A stretch of 64,000 nt of DNA from Nonomuraea candida (GCF_000725485.1 NZ_JOAG01000016.1:80704-144703), one strand, 5' to 3'. Positions 42,801 through 51,841 are shown, counted from the stretch's first letter. A program made the numbers and translations. The notes: generated from the letters alone by a model not told the origin.

Positions 42801-43838
42801 ATGTCCGACCGACCTGTCTTCGTCATCGGATGTCCGCGGTCCGGCACCACGATGCTCCAGCTCATGCTCCACTCGCACCCCCGGATGGCGGTGCCGCCGG
42901 AGACGCGCTTCCTCATTCCCGCCTACTACCGGCGCCGCACCTGGGGCGACCTGCGCGTCGCCCAGCGCCGCCGCGCGCTGGCGGAGTGGATCGCGACCGA
43001 CCGCAGCACGAAGTTCCGCGAGCTCAAGATCGACAAGAACGAGTTCGTCCGGCAGGCCGTGGAGGGCCCCGGCTCGCTCGGCTCGGTGATCGGCACGGCC
43101 TTCCGCATGTACGCCGACCGCTTCGACAAGGCCCGCTGGGGCGACAAGCGGCCCAGCTACGTCAAGCAGGTGGACCTGCTGCTGCGGCTCTTCCCCGACG
43201 CCCAGTTCGTCCATCTCATCAGGGACGGCCGCGACTGCGTGGCCTCGCTGAAGGAGATGCCCTGGTACACGCTGGACTCCTTCCACGCCGTCTCCACCTG
43301 GGCCGAGGCCATCGACGCCGGCGGCCGGCTCAAGCGCACGCTGGCCGCCGACACGTACTACGAGCTGCGGTACGAGGACCTCACCGACGACCCGATGACC
43401 GAGCTGAAGAAGCTCTGCCACTTCCTGGAGGAGGACTTCTCGCCGAGCATGATCTCCCCGCGCGAGGCGGCCAGCGTGGCGGTGCCGCAGCACAAGGTCT
43501 GGCACAGCAACACCCACCGCGAGGTCACCCGCAGCCGGGTCGGGAGCTGGGCGAACCGGCTCGACGACTGGGAGATCGCCCTGTGCGAGCACATGCTCGG
43601 CGACCGCCTGGAGTCCATGGGGTACGAGCTGAGCGGCGCGCCCAAGCCGGCCAAGGAGCACGTCGTGGCCTGCCAGAAGACGATGCAGAAGCGCAAGGCC
43701 AGCCGGATGCGCAAGGGCATGCGCGACCGCTTCAACCGGCTGCGCGAGCCCAGCCCGGTGGCCGCCCTGCTCACCACCCGCCAGCGCTCGATGGCCGGCG
43801 TCCCGCAGCAGCGCAAGGAGCTCACCGAGCCCGTCTAG
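42801..43838 (+). CDS. Sulfotransferase-family protein
   Basis: 345 aa. The PAPS-binding 5' loop is FVIGCPRSGTTMLQLML (residues about 7-23) and the 3' loop HLIRDGRDCVASL. The rest matches the Sulfotransfer_3 group in length. The basic C-terminus (KKRKASRMRKGMRDRFNRLR) may dock to the membrane. It suggests sulfation of a sugar or lipid in this cluster. No PAPS synthesis genes are in the window. It is convergent with the GT4 gene across a 26-bp repeat array. Confidence 0.9.
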   Translation: MSDRPVFVIGCPRSGTTMLQLMLHSHPRMAVPPETRFLIPAYYRRRTWGDLRVAQRRRALAEWIATDRSTKFRELKIDKNEFVRQAVEGPGSLGSVIGTAFRMYADRFDKARWGDKRPSYVKQVDLLLRLFPDAQFVHLIRDGRDCVASLKEMPWYTLDSFHAVSTWAEAIDAGGRLKRTLAADTYYELRYEDLTDDPMTELKKLCHFLEEDFSPSMISPREAASVAVPQHKVWHSNTHREVTRSRVGSWANRLDDWEIALCEHMLGDRLESMGYELSGAPKPAKEHVVACQKTMQKRKASRMRKGMRDRFNRLREPSPVAALLTTRQRSMAGVPQQRKELTEPV

Positions 43839-43860
43839 CGCGGGTGCCGCCAACCCCCTG

Positions 43861-43962
43861 CGTCATGCGGCGCGTTCAGCGCTCGGCGTCATATGGCTCG
43901 CTCAGCGCTCGGCGTCATATGGCTCGCTCAGCGCTCGGCGTCATATGGCTCGCTCAGCGCTC
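43861..43962. repeat. 26-bp tandem repeat ending on the stop codon of the GT4 gene
   Basis: Three consecutive 26-base units start at 43881, 43907 and 43933 (GCTCGGCGTCATATGGCTCG...), perfectly conserved. A degenerate unit precedes them (43861-43880), and a partial one (43959 on) runs into the gene. The complement of the GT4 TGA (43954-43956) is inside the third unit, and the last codons continue the pattern. Each unit contains CATATG, an otherwise rare A/T-rich hexamer here. Confidence 0.97.
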
Positions 43963-45012
43963 GATGTGGGCGAAGAGGGACTCCCAGCGGTCCAGCACGT
44001 GGTCGAGGCGGAACGCCTCGGCCCGTGCGCGGGCGTCGGCCCCCAGCCGCCGCCGCTCCTCCTCATCGTCCACCAGCCGCGCCAGCTCCGCCGCGAACGC
44101 CGCCACGTCACCCGGCGGCACCAGCACCGGCCCCGCCGAGCGCACCCCGCCCGACACGTCGAACGCCACCGCCGGCACCCCGTGCGCCGCCGACTCCAGC
44201 AACACGATCGGCAGCCCCTCGTGCTCGCTGGTCAGGCCCAGGATCGAGGCGTTCAGGTACTCGGCGGGCATGTGCGCGGCCGGCACCAGCCCCCTGAACA
44301 CCACCCGGTCCGCCACGCCCTCCCGCTCCGCGTGCGCGCGCAGCCGGGCCGCCTCGGCCCCGTCGCCGATGAGGTGCAGCTCCCACGGCGGCGGCGCGCC
44401 CGAGCGGGCGAACGCGCTGATCAGCCGGTCGAACCGCTTGACCCCTTCCAGCCGGCCCACGCCGAGCACCCGGGGCGAATCCAGGCCGGACATCCGCTCC
44501 GGCCAGTCCGCCAGCGGGTTCGGCAGCGCGCCGGCGTTGGGCAGCAGCGCGTGCTCGGAGAAGCGCAGGGCGTCGTCCTCGCTGAGGAAGAGCGCCTGGT
44601 CCAGGTCGGGGTAGTGGCGCCTGATCGAGGCCAGGTGCCAGCAGTCGCGGGCGTGGTCGTACGAGCCGTGGTACTGGCCGATCGGCCGCAGCCCGCGCGG
44701 CAGCAGCCGGGCCGTCCTGGCCACCACCGACGGCGAGGTCATGACCGCGTAACCGGGGCCGAGCTCCCGCAGCAGCGCCCGCAGCCGCCGGTCGGCCCTC
44801 CGGCGGGCCAGCGGGCCCTCGGCCGGTCCGCGGCCGATCACGTGCCGGTGGTAGAGGGGGCGCTCCACGTACCGGAAGGGCCTGGCGGCCCGGCGCAGGC
44901 CGATCACGTGCACCTCGTGCCCCCGCCCGGCCAGGCCCTGGGCCAGGGTGTGGGTGACCTGCTGGACGCCGCCCAGGGTGTCGGCGTCCAGGCAGGTGAA
45001 GACGACGGTCAC
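43954..45012 (-). CDS. GT4 glycosyltransferase
   Basis: 352 aa from a GTG overlapping the upstream stop (GTGA). GT-B enzyme: TLGGVQQVTHTLAQGLAGRGHEVHVIG at the N-terminus, LGVGRLEGVKRFDRLISAF, and the EX7E-type motif in LTSEHEGLPIVLLESAAHGVPAVAFDVSGG. Retaining nucleotide-sugar transferase acting on the cytoplasmic face. Translated together with the GT2-TagF fusion. Confidence 0.93.
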   Translation of the reverse strand: MTVVFTCLDADTLGGVQQVTHTLAQGLAGRGHEVHVIGLRRAARPFRYVERPLYHRHVIGRGPAEGPLARRRADRRLRALLRELGPGYAVMTSPSVVARTARLLPRGLRPIGQYHGSYDHARDCWHLASIRRHYPDLDQALFLSEDDALRFSEHALLPNAGALPNPLADWPERMSGLDSPRVLGVGRLEGVKRFDRLISAFARSGAPPPWELHLIGDGAEAARLRAHAEREGVADRVVFRGLVPAAHMPAEYLNASILGLTSEHEGLPIVLLESAAHGVPAVAFDVSGGVRSAGPVLVPPGDVAAFAAELARLVDDEEERRRLGADARARAEAFRLDHVLDRWESLFAHIER

Positions 45013-47642
45013 CGCGCGGCCCCCTCGAAGAAGTCGGTGACGATCCTGGCCGCCGCGTCGCCGCGCTCGTCGGCGCACCACAGGTCGCGGAAGGCCGCGT
45101 ACCTGGCGGCGTAGGAGGCGTGCACGGCCGGCAGGTCGCGCAGCGCCGCCACCAGCTCCTCCGTCGTGGTGACGCACGGGCCGGGGGCGATGGCGGGCAG
45201 GTCGTGGTAGACGCCGCGCTCGGAGAGGCGGTAGTCGTCCCAGTCGTCGATGTAGAACAGCATGGGCTTGCCCGTCACCGCGTAGTCGCACATCACCGAG
45301 GAGTAGTCGGTCAGCAGCGCGTCGGAGGCCAGGATCAGGTCGTTGATCTCGGGATGGGCGGAGGCGGAGCGCACGAAGTGCCGCAGGTGCTCGGGCGGGG
45401 TGTAACGCTCGACCGGATGGGTGCGCAGCAGCACCACCCAGTCCTCGGCCAGCTCCTCGGCCAGCAGCTCCAGGTTCACGCGTACGGACCGGCCGCTGTT
45501 CTTGGCGCGGTCGCGGTAGGTCGGGGCGTAGAGCAGGACCTGCCGCCCGGGCGGCACCTCCAGCCGCTCGCGCACCTCCGTCGCGGGCCCGCCGCGCACG
45601 AGCGCGTCGCACCGGGGCGTCCCGCACCGGTAGACCTTCCCCGCGTAGCCGTTCGACGGCAGGAACACCCGCGAGAACTCCTCGCTCGGCGACACCAGCG
45701 CGTCCCAGCGCGCCACCGCCGCCCGCCACAGCGCCCGCGGCCGGTCGAAGTCGCCGCGCAGGTCGGGCGCGTCGAAGCCGATCGACTTGATGCCCTGCCC
45801 GTGCCAGGTCTGCAGGTAGCGGGTGCCGCGGGGCTTGGGGTAGTCGAGCGGGAAGCCGTGGCTGTCCACCCAGATCCCGGCCCTGGCCATGGTGTAGACG
45901 TAGCGCCAGCTTCCCCGGCGCACGAGCCGCGCGTCGGAGGGGAAGTTCGCCCGCCCCTTGGCCACCGACCAGACCGCCTCGATCGGCAGGCCGCGCCGGC
46001 GCACCTCCTCGTAGATGGCGCGCGGGCTGCCGCCGTAGCTCTTGCCGACGTCGGACTCGAACAGCGCCAGGTTCGGGCGGCGCGGCAGCACCCTGATCAG
46101 GATCTTGTACGCCCGCAGCTTGTTCGCGGGCGTGTTGAACCGCCTCATCAGGTGCCCCTTGACCCGCCGCCACACCGACCGGGAGACGGAGTCGGGGCGC
46201 ACGCACAGGTAGGCCGCGTACCCCTCGGTCCCGAGCGTGCAGCCGGGCAGCTCGATCGGCTCGGTGCGCGGGTCGGCCAGGATCCGGTCGGTCGTGGTGT
46301 GCCCGTCGGAGGTCCTGGTGAAGCCGATGCGCGGGTCGCACGTGCCCCGGGGGGTGAAGACGACCTCGCTGACGTACCCGCCGCCGCCCGACGGCTCCGG
46401 CGAGATGGGCACGCGTTCCCTGCCGAGCTGCAGGAACGCGGTCCACTCGGCCGGCAGCGCGCCGAACGGGTCGTATGTGCGCACGGTCATCCGCACCCGC
46501 TCGCCGTCCGAGGACAGGTTCGACGCCTCGTGCCGCAGCCGGGAGGCGCTGAAGGGCAGCTCGGCCAGGCGCAGCCGGGTGATGTCCAGCCGGGGGGAGG
46601 GCGAGTCGCCCCAGTACGTCCGCCCGTCGAGCTGCACCGCCGCCCGCGGCGCGGCGCGCGGCCCGGTCAGCGAGCCGGCCGCCACCAGCAGGTCGTCGAT
46701 CCGGTCGTCCAGGATGAGCTGGCAGCAGACCCGGTCGAGCGGATCGACGCGCCAGAACACCTCGTCGGGGATCTCCTCCAGGTACGGCCGCACCACCGCC
46801 GCGAACTCCTTGGCCCACACCCGGTCGCGCAGCGGCAGCGGGTTGAGGTAGACCCGCAGGTCCTGGCGGAGGAAGCGGTACTGGCGGTGCGGCACCAGGT
46901 CGGCGGCCCCGTGCTCGCGCAGGATGTCGTCGCTCAGCCGGGCCGCGATCACCCGCTGGCGCACGTTCTCCAGGTCGCCGATGCTCAGCGAGATGGAGTC
47001 GTTCGTCTCGGCCCGGTGCCAGTGGTAGACCACCCAGGGCACGATCGCGAACCTGCGCGCGACCGCGTACAGCTCGGTGGCGAAGACGTGGTCCTCGTAG
47101 TGGATGTCCTCGGGGAAGCGCAGCACGTTCTCGCGCAGCCAGCGCAGGTTGTAGAGCTTGTTGGTGCTGAAGCTGTCGAGGAACAGCTCGGGCTCCCGCC
47201 TGATGCCCTCGACCACCCGCCGCCGGGCGAACAACGCCGGATAGTACGGCCGCAGCCGCCCGCTCGACTCGTGCAGCCGCGAGATCTGTCCCGACACGAA
47301 GGCGGCCCCCGTGCGCTCGATCTCCGCCAGCAGGCTCTTGCACGCGTGCCTGGGCAACTCGTCGTCGCTGTCGAGGAACATCACGTACGGCGAGCGGGCC
47401 GCGTCCATGCCCTCGTTGCGCGGCGCGCCGCAGCCGCCGCTGTTGACGCGCCTGCGCAGGTAGCGCACCCGCGGGTCGGCCCGGACGAGCCGCCGCGCCA
47501 CCTCCGGCGTGCCGTCCGTGCTGGCGTCGTCGGAGATGATCACCTCCAGATCGCTCAGCGACTGGCGCAACACGGAACGCACCGCCCTGGGCAGGCGGGG
47601 CGCGTCGTTGTACGTGATGACGACCACGGTGCAGTCCGGCAT
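45009..47642 (-). CDS. Fusion of GT2 glycosyltransferase and TagF-like CDP-glycerol/ribitol-phosphotransferase
   Basis: 877 aa from ATG at 47642 (GGGGGAGGA eight bases upstream; a GTG eight codons earlier is unlikely). Residues 1-230: GT-A domain (TVVVITYNDAPRLPRAVRSVL, SDDASTDGT, FLDSDDEL, YEDHVFATEL). A middle beta-rich linker follows. Residues about 530-870: TagB/TagF domain with WHGQGIKSIGFD, SPSEEFSRVF, YAPTYRD, RTHPVE and LLTDYSSVMCDYAVTGKPMLFY. TagF-type domains polymerise poly(polyol phosphate). The fusion implies one protein adds a sugar and a polyol phosphate in turn. Confidence 0.93.
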   Translation of the reverse strand: MPDCTVVVITYNDAPRLPRAVRSVLRQSLSDLEVIISDDASTDGTPEVARRLVRADPRVRYLRRRVNSGGCGAPRNEGMDAARSPYVMFLDSDDELPRHACKSLLAEIERTGAAFVSGQISRLHESSGRLRPYYPALFARRRVVEGIRREPELFLDSFSTNKLYNLRWLRENVLRFPEDIHYEDHVFATELYAVARRFAIVPWVVYHWHRAETNDSISLSIGDLENVRQRVIAARLSDDILREHGAADLVPHRQYRFLRQDLRVYLNPLPLRDRVWAKEFAAVVRPYLEEIPDEVFWRVDPLDRVCCQLILDDRIDDLLVAAGSLTGPRAAPRAAVQLDGRTYWGDSPSPRLDITRLRLAELPFSASRLRHEASNLSSDGERVRMTVRTYDPFGALPAEWTAFLQLGRERVPISPEPSGGGGYVSEVVFTPRGTCDPRIGFTRTSDGHTTTDRILADPRTEPIELPGCTLGTEGYAAYLCVRPDSVSRSVWRRVKGHLMRRFNTPANKLRAYKILIRVLPRRPNLALFESDVGKSYGGSPRAIYEEVRRRGLPIEAVWSVAKGRANFPSDARLVRRGSWRYVYTMARAGIWVDSHGFPLDYPKPRGTRYLQTWHGQGIKSIGFDAPDLRGDFDRPRALWRAAVARWDALVSPSEEFSRVFLPSNGYAGKVYRCGTPRCDALVRGGPATEVRERLEVPPGRQVLLYAPTYRDRAKNSGRSVRVNLELLAEELAEDWVVLLRTHPVERYTPPEHLRHFVRSASAHPEINDLILASDALLTDYSSVMCDYAVTGKPMLFYIDDWDDYRLSERGVYHDLPAIAPGPCVTTTEELVAALRDLPAVHASYAARYAAFRDLWCADERGDAAARIVTDFFEGAAR

Positions 47643-47733
47643 TCCCCGAGTCCTCCCCCTAGGCACCCAGCGGGAATGGCACTTCCCTGAGCTGAGAGGA
47701 AGTGTCCGGACTTTAGGGAGTATTTGCTGAAAA

Positions 47734-48573
47734 TCAGCGCATAAGCCGACGAATCACCCAGACGATGGCCAGCAGCGCCACCAGCGCGCCCGCGACCGGC
47801 GCCAGCCGCTTCAGCAGCGGCCGTCCGGCGATCTCCAGCAGGTCGAGCGCCTCCTCGTCGGGCGAGAGCGAGGTGCGCAGCGTGCCCGCGGGCCGCACGT
47901 CCTGCTCCGGGGCCGGCACCGCGCTCAGGTGCCGCTCCTCCTGCCCGCCGCCCTGCTCCGAACCCTGCGCCGAACCCTGCGCCGAACCCTGCGCCGAACC
48001 CTGCTCCGGGCCTCGGCCTTGATCCTGCTCCCGGTCCTGCACCCGGTCCTGCTCAGGGCCCTGCGCGCGGTCCCGGTCCGGTGCGGCGTCCTGCTCCTGG
48101 AGCGGGCCGACCTGCTCCACCGTGGACTCCGACAGCAGCGCCGCCAGGTTCCCGGCGAACCTCTCGATGAGCCTGCCGCCCACCTCGGCCATCACGCCCC
48201 GCCCGAACTGCGCGGGCCGGCCGGTGACGTTGAACGAGGTCTCCACGGTCACCAGCGTCGCCTCGCCGGCGGGCCGCATGCGCGCCTTGACCGTGGCCGA
48301 GGCCGTGCCCGAGCCCCGCGCCTCCTTGCCCGACGCCTGGATGGTGAGCGCGTAGGAGTCTTTGTCGACGTCCTCGAACCTGGCCGAGCCCCGGTAGGTG
48401 ACCGTGATCGGGCCCACCTTGACCTTCATCCTGCCGGTGAACTCGTCGCCCTCGAAGATGTCCAGGGTGGCGCCGGGCAGGCAGGGCGCCACCCGCTCGA
48501 CGTCGAGCAACACGGCCCAGGCCTGCTCGATCGGAACCGGAACCGTGAACTCGTGCTCGAACCGCATCGCCAT
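47734..48573 (-). CDS. coxG: CoxG-like protein with C-terminal membrane anchor
   Basis: 279 aa from ATG at 48573 (AGAGGAG seven bases upstream). N-terminal SRPBCC domain of the CO-dehydrogenase subunit G family (FTVPVPIEQAWAVLLDVERVAPCLPGATL, GRMKVKVGPITVTYRG, VTGRPAQFGRGVM). A Gln/Asp/Glu/Gly-rich linker encoded partly by a 12-bp repeat follows, then one membrane helix (APVAGALVALLAIVWVIRRL). CoxG is thought to tether the enzyme to the membrane. It lies 77 bases after coxM, with a hairpin between. Confidence 0.9.
   Translation of the reverse strand: MAMRFEHEFTVPVPIEQAWAVLLDVERVAPCLPGATLDIFEGDEFTGRMKVKVGPITVTYRGSARFEDVDKDSYALTIQASGKEARGSGTASATVKARMRPAGEATLVTVETSFNVTGRPAQFGRGVMAEVGGRLIERFAGNLAALLSESTVEQVGPLQEQDAAPDRDRAQGPEQDRVQDREQDQGRGPEQGSAQGSAQGSAQGSEQGGGQEERHLSAVPAPEQDVRPAGTLRTSLSPDEEALDLLEIAGRPLLKRLAPVAGALVALLAIVWVIRRLMR
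47958..48005 (-). repeat. 12-bp in-frame repeat in the CoxG linker
   Basis: Four head-to-tail CCGAACCCTGCG units encode the repeated AQGS tetrapeptide of the linker. Unit length is a multiple of three, so copy-number change would keep the frame. Confidence 0.9.
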
Positions 48574-48616
48574 CGATCCGCTCCTCTCCCGGATGCCTGT
48601 GACCCTACGTCGCCAC

Positions 48617-48642
48617 GGGGGCGCCCCGGAAGAGGCGCCCCC
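48617..48642 (-). terminator. Strong hairpin between coxM and coxG
   Basis: GGGGGCGCC and GGCGCCCCC (9-bp perfect stem, 8-base loop) in the 77-base gap. No T run. It could partly terminate transcription or protect the upstream mRNA, giving less CoxG than the catalytic subunits. Confidence 0.55.
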
Positions 48643-48650
48643 GCCACAGC

Positions 48651-49505
48651 TCAGGGCGATCCGGCCGCCGCGCGGACCGCGCGGTGGGTCAGGACCCTGG
48701 CCAGGTGCCGCCGGTAGTCCGGCTGCGCGTGCAGATCCGCCGGCGGCGAGCTGCCGGCCGCCGCCTCCTCGCACGCCTGGCGCACCTGGTCACCCAGCTC
48801 CACGCCGCGCAGGGCCGCCTCGGCCGCGTGCGCGCGCAGCGGCGTCGCCCCCATGTTCGTCAGCCCGATCCTGGCCTCGGCGATCGAGCCGTTGGAGCGC
48901 TTGACCGCCACCGCCACGCCGACGACGGCCCACGCCTGCGCCGTCCTGACGAACTTCTCGTAGTGGAAGCCCCAGCCGGGGCCGAGCTTCGGGATCTTCA
49001 CGCCGGAGAGGATCTCGCCCTGCCGCAGCGACGTCTCCAGGTAGTCGACGAAGAACCGCGCCGCCGGGATCTCCCGCTCGCCCTGCGCCGAGGCCGCCAC
49101 CAGCACGCCGTCCAGCGCCAGCACCGCGGCCGGCAGGTCGGCGGCCGGGTCGGCGTGCGCCAGCGAGCCGCCGAACGTGCCCAGGTGCCGGGTGGCCGGG
49201 TCCGCCACGTGCCCGGCGGCCAGCGCCAGCAGCGGGCAGGCCGCGGTCACCAGGGGAGAGCGCATGACCTCGTCGTGCGTGGCCAGCGCGCCGATGAACA
49301 GGTGGTCGCCCCGGTCGTGCACGCCCTTCAGCGCGTCCAGCCGGCCGATGTCGATCAGCTTCGACGGGTACGCCAGCCGCAGCCGCAGCAGCGGCATCAG
49401 CGACTGGCCGCCGGCCAGGACCTTGGCGTCCTCGTCCGAGCCCAGCTCCGCGCACGCCTCGGCCAGGGAGTCCGGCCGCACGTAGTCGAACTGCGCGGGA
49501 ATCAT
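48651..49505 (-). CDS. coxM: Molybdenum hydroxylase FAD-binding medium subunit (CoxM/CutM)
   Basis: 284 aa, ATG overlapping the coxL stop. FAD-binding motifs of the xanthine dehydrogenase family: AKVLAGGQSLMPLLRLRL, DIGRLDALKGV, GHVADPATRHLGTFGGSLAHADPAADLPA (the TxGG loop). C-terminal CO-dehydrogenase flavoprotein domain follows. It passes electrons from the iron-sulfur subunit to the respiratory chain. Residues are intact. Confidence 0.93.
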   Translation of the reverse strand: MIPAQFDYVRPDSLAEACAELGSDEDAKVLAGGQSLMPLLRLRLAYPSKLIDIGRLDALKGVHDRGDHLFIGALATHDEVMRSPLVTAACPLLALAAGHVADPATRHLGTFGGSLAHADPAADLPAAVLALDGVLVAASAQGEREIPAARFFVDYLETSLRQGEILSGVKIPKLGPGWGFHYEKFVRTAQAWAVVGVAVAVKRSNGSIAEARIGLTNMGATPLRAHAAEAALRGVELGDQVRQACEEAAAGSSPPADLHAQPDYRRHLARVLTHRAVRAAAGSP

Positions 49506-51841
49506 CGCCGCACCCCTTCCGCTCCCAGGGCCCGCCAGACCCGTTCCGGCGTGCACGGCATCCTGACGTCATTCACCCCGTACGGGCGCAGCGCGTCCAC
49601 GATCGCGTTGACCACCGCCGGGGTCGAGGCGATCGTGCCCGCCTCGCCCACGCCCTTGACGCCCAGCGGGTTGCTGGTCGCCGGGGACTCGGTCCTGTCC
49701 AGGGTGAAGTCGGGCAGGTCGGCGGCCGACGGCAGCAGGTAGTCGGCCATCGTGGTGGTCAGCAGGTTGCCGTCGGCGTCGTAGACGGCCTCCTCGAACA
49801 GCGCCTGCGCCACGCCCTGCGCGATGCCGCCGTGGATCTGCCCGTCCACGATGAGCGGGTTGACCACCTTGCCGACGTCGTCCACCGCCACGTACGAGCG
49901 GATCCGGACCATGCCCGTCTCGGTGTCCACCTCCACCGCGCACAGGTGGGTGCCGTGCGGGAAGGAGAAGTTCTCCGGGTCGAACGTGGCGTCGGAGTCG
50001 AGCCGCGCCTCCACCCCCTCCGGCAGGTCGTGCCCGGTGAACGCGGCCAGCGCCAGCTCCTGGAGCGTCTTCTGCGACTCCGTGCCGCGCACCCTGAACG
50101 CGCCCGCCTCGAACTCGATGTCGTCGGGCGAGCACTCCAGCAGGTGGGCGGCCAGCCGCCGGGCCTTGTCCCGGACCTTCTCGCACGCCTTCAGCACCGC
50201 GATGCCGCCGATGGTCAGCGAGCGGGAGCCGTAGGTGTCCAGGCCCTTGGGGGCGATCGCGGTGTCGCCGTACAGGACCGAGACGTCCTCGAACGGCACG
50301 CCGAGCGCGTCGGCCGCGATCTGGCTCCACGCCGTCACGTGGCCCTGCCCGTGCGGGGTCGAGCCGGTGATGACCTCCACCTTGCCGGTGGGCAGCACCC
50401 GCACCGAGCCGTGCTCCCAGCCGCCCGCCCCGGCGTTGTTGCTGCCGAACCACCGGGACGGGGCCAGCCCGCACATCTCGGTGTAGGTGCTGACCCCGAT
50501 CCCGAGCTGCACCGGGTCGCCCTTGTCGCGCCGGTCGGCCTGCTCGGCGCGCAGCTTGTCGTAACCGAACAGCGCCGTCGCCCGGTCCGTGGCCGCCTCG
50601 TAGTTGCCGGAGTCGTAGGTCAGGCCGGAGATGGTCGTGTACGGGAACTCCTCCTGCCTGATCCAGTTGCGCCGCCGCACCTCCAGCGGGTCCATCCGCA
50701 GCTCGGCGGCGAGCTCGTCCATGATCCGCTCGATGCCGAACGTGGCCTCCGGGCGGCCCGCGCCCCGGTAGGCGTCCGTCGGCATCTTCGTGGTGAACAC
50801 GCCCGTGCAGGCGAACTCGTAGGCGTCCATCTTGTAGATGGCGTTGAACATCTGCGCCCCGAGCAGCGGCACCGCGGGCGTCAGCAGCGCCAGGTAGGCG
50901 CCCATGTCGGCGAGCAGCCGGACCTGGAGCCCGCGGACGCGCCCGTCGGCGTCGGCGGCCAGCCTGATGCGCTGGATCTGGTCACGGCCGTGGTGGACCG
51001 TCAGGTTGCCCTCCGAGCGCGACTCGGTCCACTTCACCGGCCGGCCCAGCTTGCGCGCCAGCAGCAGGCACAGCACCTCCTCCGGGGTGACCTGCAGCTT
51101 CGAGCCGAACCCGCCGCCCACGTCGGGGGCGATCACCCGGAGCGTGTGCTCGGGCACCCCGGTCACCATGGCGAGCATGACCTTCAGGATGTGCGGGATC
51201 TGCGTGGCCGACCACATCGTGTACGTCTCGCCGTCGGTGTCGCACAACACCGACCGGGGCTCCATCGCGTTGGGGATCAGCCGCTGCTGCACGTAGGTCC
51301 GGTCGATGACCACGGGCGCGTCCCTGAAGGCGGCCTCGACGTCACCGTGCGTGGAGGTGAAGTCGAAGGCCCGGTTGCCCGTCTCGTGCACCTTGGGGCT
51401 GTCGCCGGCGAGCGCCCGCTCCATGTCGAGCACGGCCGGGAGCGGCTCGTAGTCGATCTCGATGGCCTCCAGCGCGTCGGCCGCGCGGTACCGGTCGGTG
51501 GCCACCACGCAGGCCACCGCCTCGCCGACGTAACGCACCCCCGAGACGGCCATCGGCGGATGCTCGGGGATGACCGTGTCCGCGGCGCGCGGCCAGGCGC
51601 ACGGCAGGCTGCCCTGCTCGGCCGCGAAGTCCTGGCCGCTGAACGCCGCCACCACCCCCGGCAGGCCGCGCGCCCCCGACACGTCGACCCTGCTGATCGC
51701 GGCGTGCGCCATCGGGCTGCGCAGGAACATCACGTGCAGCAGGCCCGGCCGGGTGAGGTTGTCCGTCCACCGCGTGCGCCCCGTCAGCAGCCTGGCGTCC
51801 TCCTTGCGCCGGCGCGGCCTCCCCACCTCCTGGACGCTCAT
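49502..51841 (-). CDS. coxL: Molybdopterin-binding large subunit, form II CO-dehydrogenase-like (CoxL)
   Basis: 779 aa, ATG overlapping the coxS stop. GRPRRRKEDARLLTG start, VGEAVACVVA, GGGFGSK and the active-site loop at residues 357-363 read AYRGAGR. Established knowledge: true CO dehydrogenases (form I) carry AYRCSFR with the copper-binding cysteine; AYRGAGR marks form II, whose physiological substrate is unsettled. So it is a molybdenum hydroxylase, probably not a high-affinity CO oxidiser. C-terminal VKGVGEAGTI provides the catalytic glutamate. Confidence 0.93.
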   Translation of the reverse strand: MSVQEVGRPRRRKEDARLLTGRTRWTDNLTRPGLLHVMFLRSPMAHAAISRVDVSGARGLPGVVAAFSGQDFAAEQGSLPCAWPRAADTVIPEHPPMAVSGVRYVGEAVACVVATDRYRAADALEAIEIDYEPLPAVLDMERALAGDSPKVHETGNRAFDFTSTHGDVEAAFRDAPVVIDRTYVQQRLIPNAMEPRSVLCDTDGETYTMWSATQIPHILKVMLAMVTGVPEHTLRVIAPDVGGGFGSKLQVTPEEVLCLLLARKLGRPVKWTESRSEGNLTVHHGRDQIQRIRLAADADGRVRGLQVRLLADMGAYLALLTPAVPLLGAQMFNAIYKMDAYEFACTGVFTTKMPTDAYRGAGRPEATFGIERIMDELAAELRMDPLEVRRRNWIRQEEFPYTTISGLTYDSGNYEAATDRATALFGYDKLRAEQADRRDKGDPVQLGIGVSTYTEMCGLAPSRWFGSNNAGAGGWEHGSVRVLPTGKVEVITGSTPHGQGHVTAWSQIAADALGVPFEDVSVLYGDTAIAPKGLDTYGSRSLTIGGIAVLKACEKVRDKARRLAAHLLECSPDDIEFEAGAFRVRGTESQKTLQELALAAFTGHDLPEGVEARLDSDATFDPENFSFPHGTHLCAVEVDTETGMVRIRSYVAVDDVGKVVNPLIVDGQIHGGIAQGVAQALFEEAVYDADGNLLTTTMADYLLPSAADLPDFTLDRTESPATSNPLGVKGVGEAGTIASTPAVVNAIVDALRPYGVNDVRMPCTPERVWRALGAEGVRR

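Noticed and set aside
43861..43962. CRISPR array
   Set aside because: Units of 26 bases follow one another with no spacers between, there are no cas genes, and the array overlaps a stop codon. The same reasoning excludes 52427-52558 and 58083-58225.
49502..51841. True (form I) carbon monoxide dehydrogenase
   Set aside because: The active-site loop reads AYRGAGR, not AYRCSFR.
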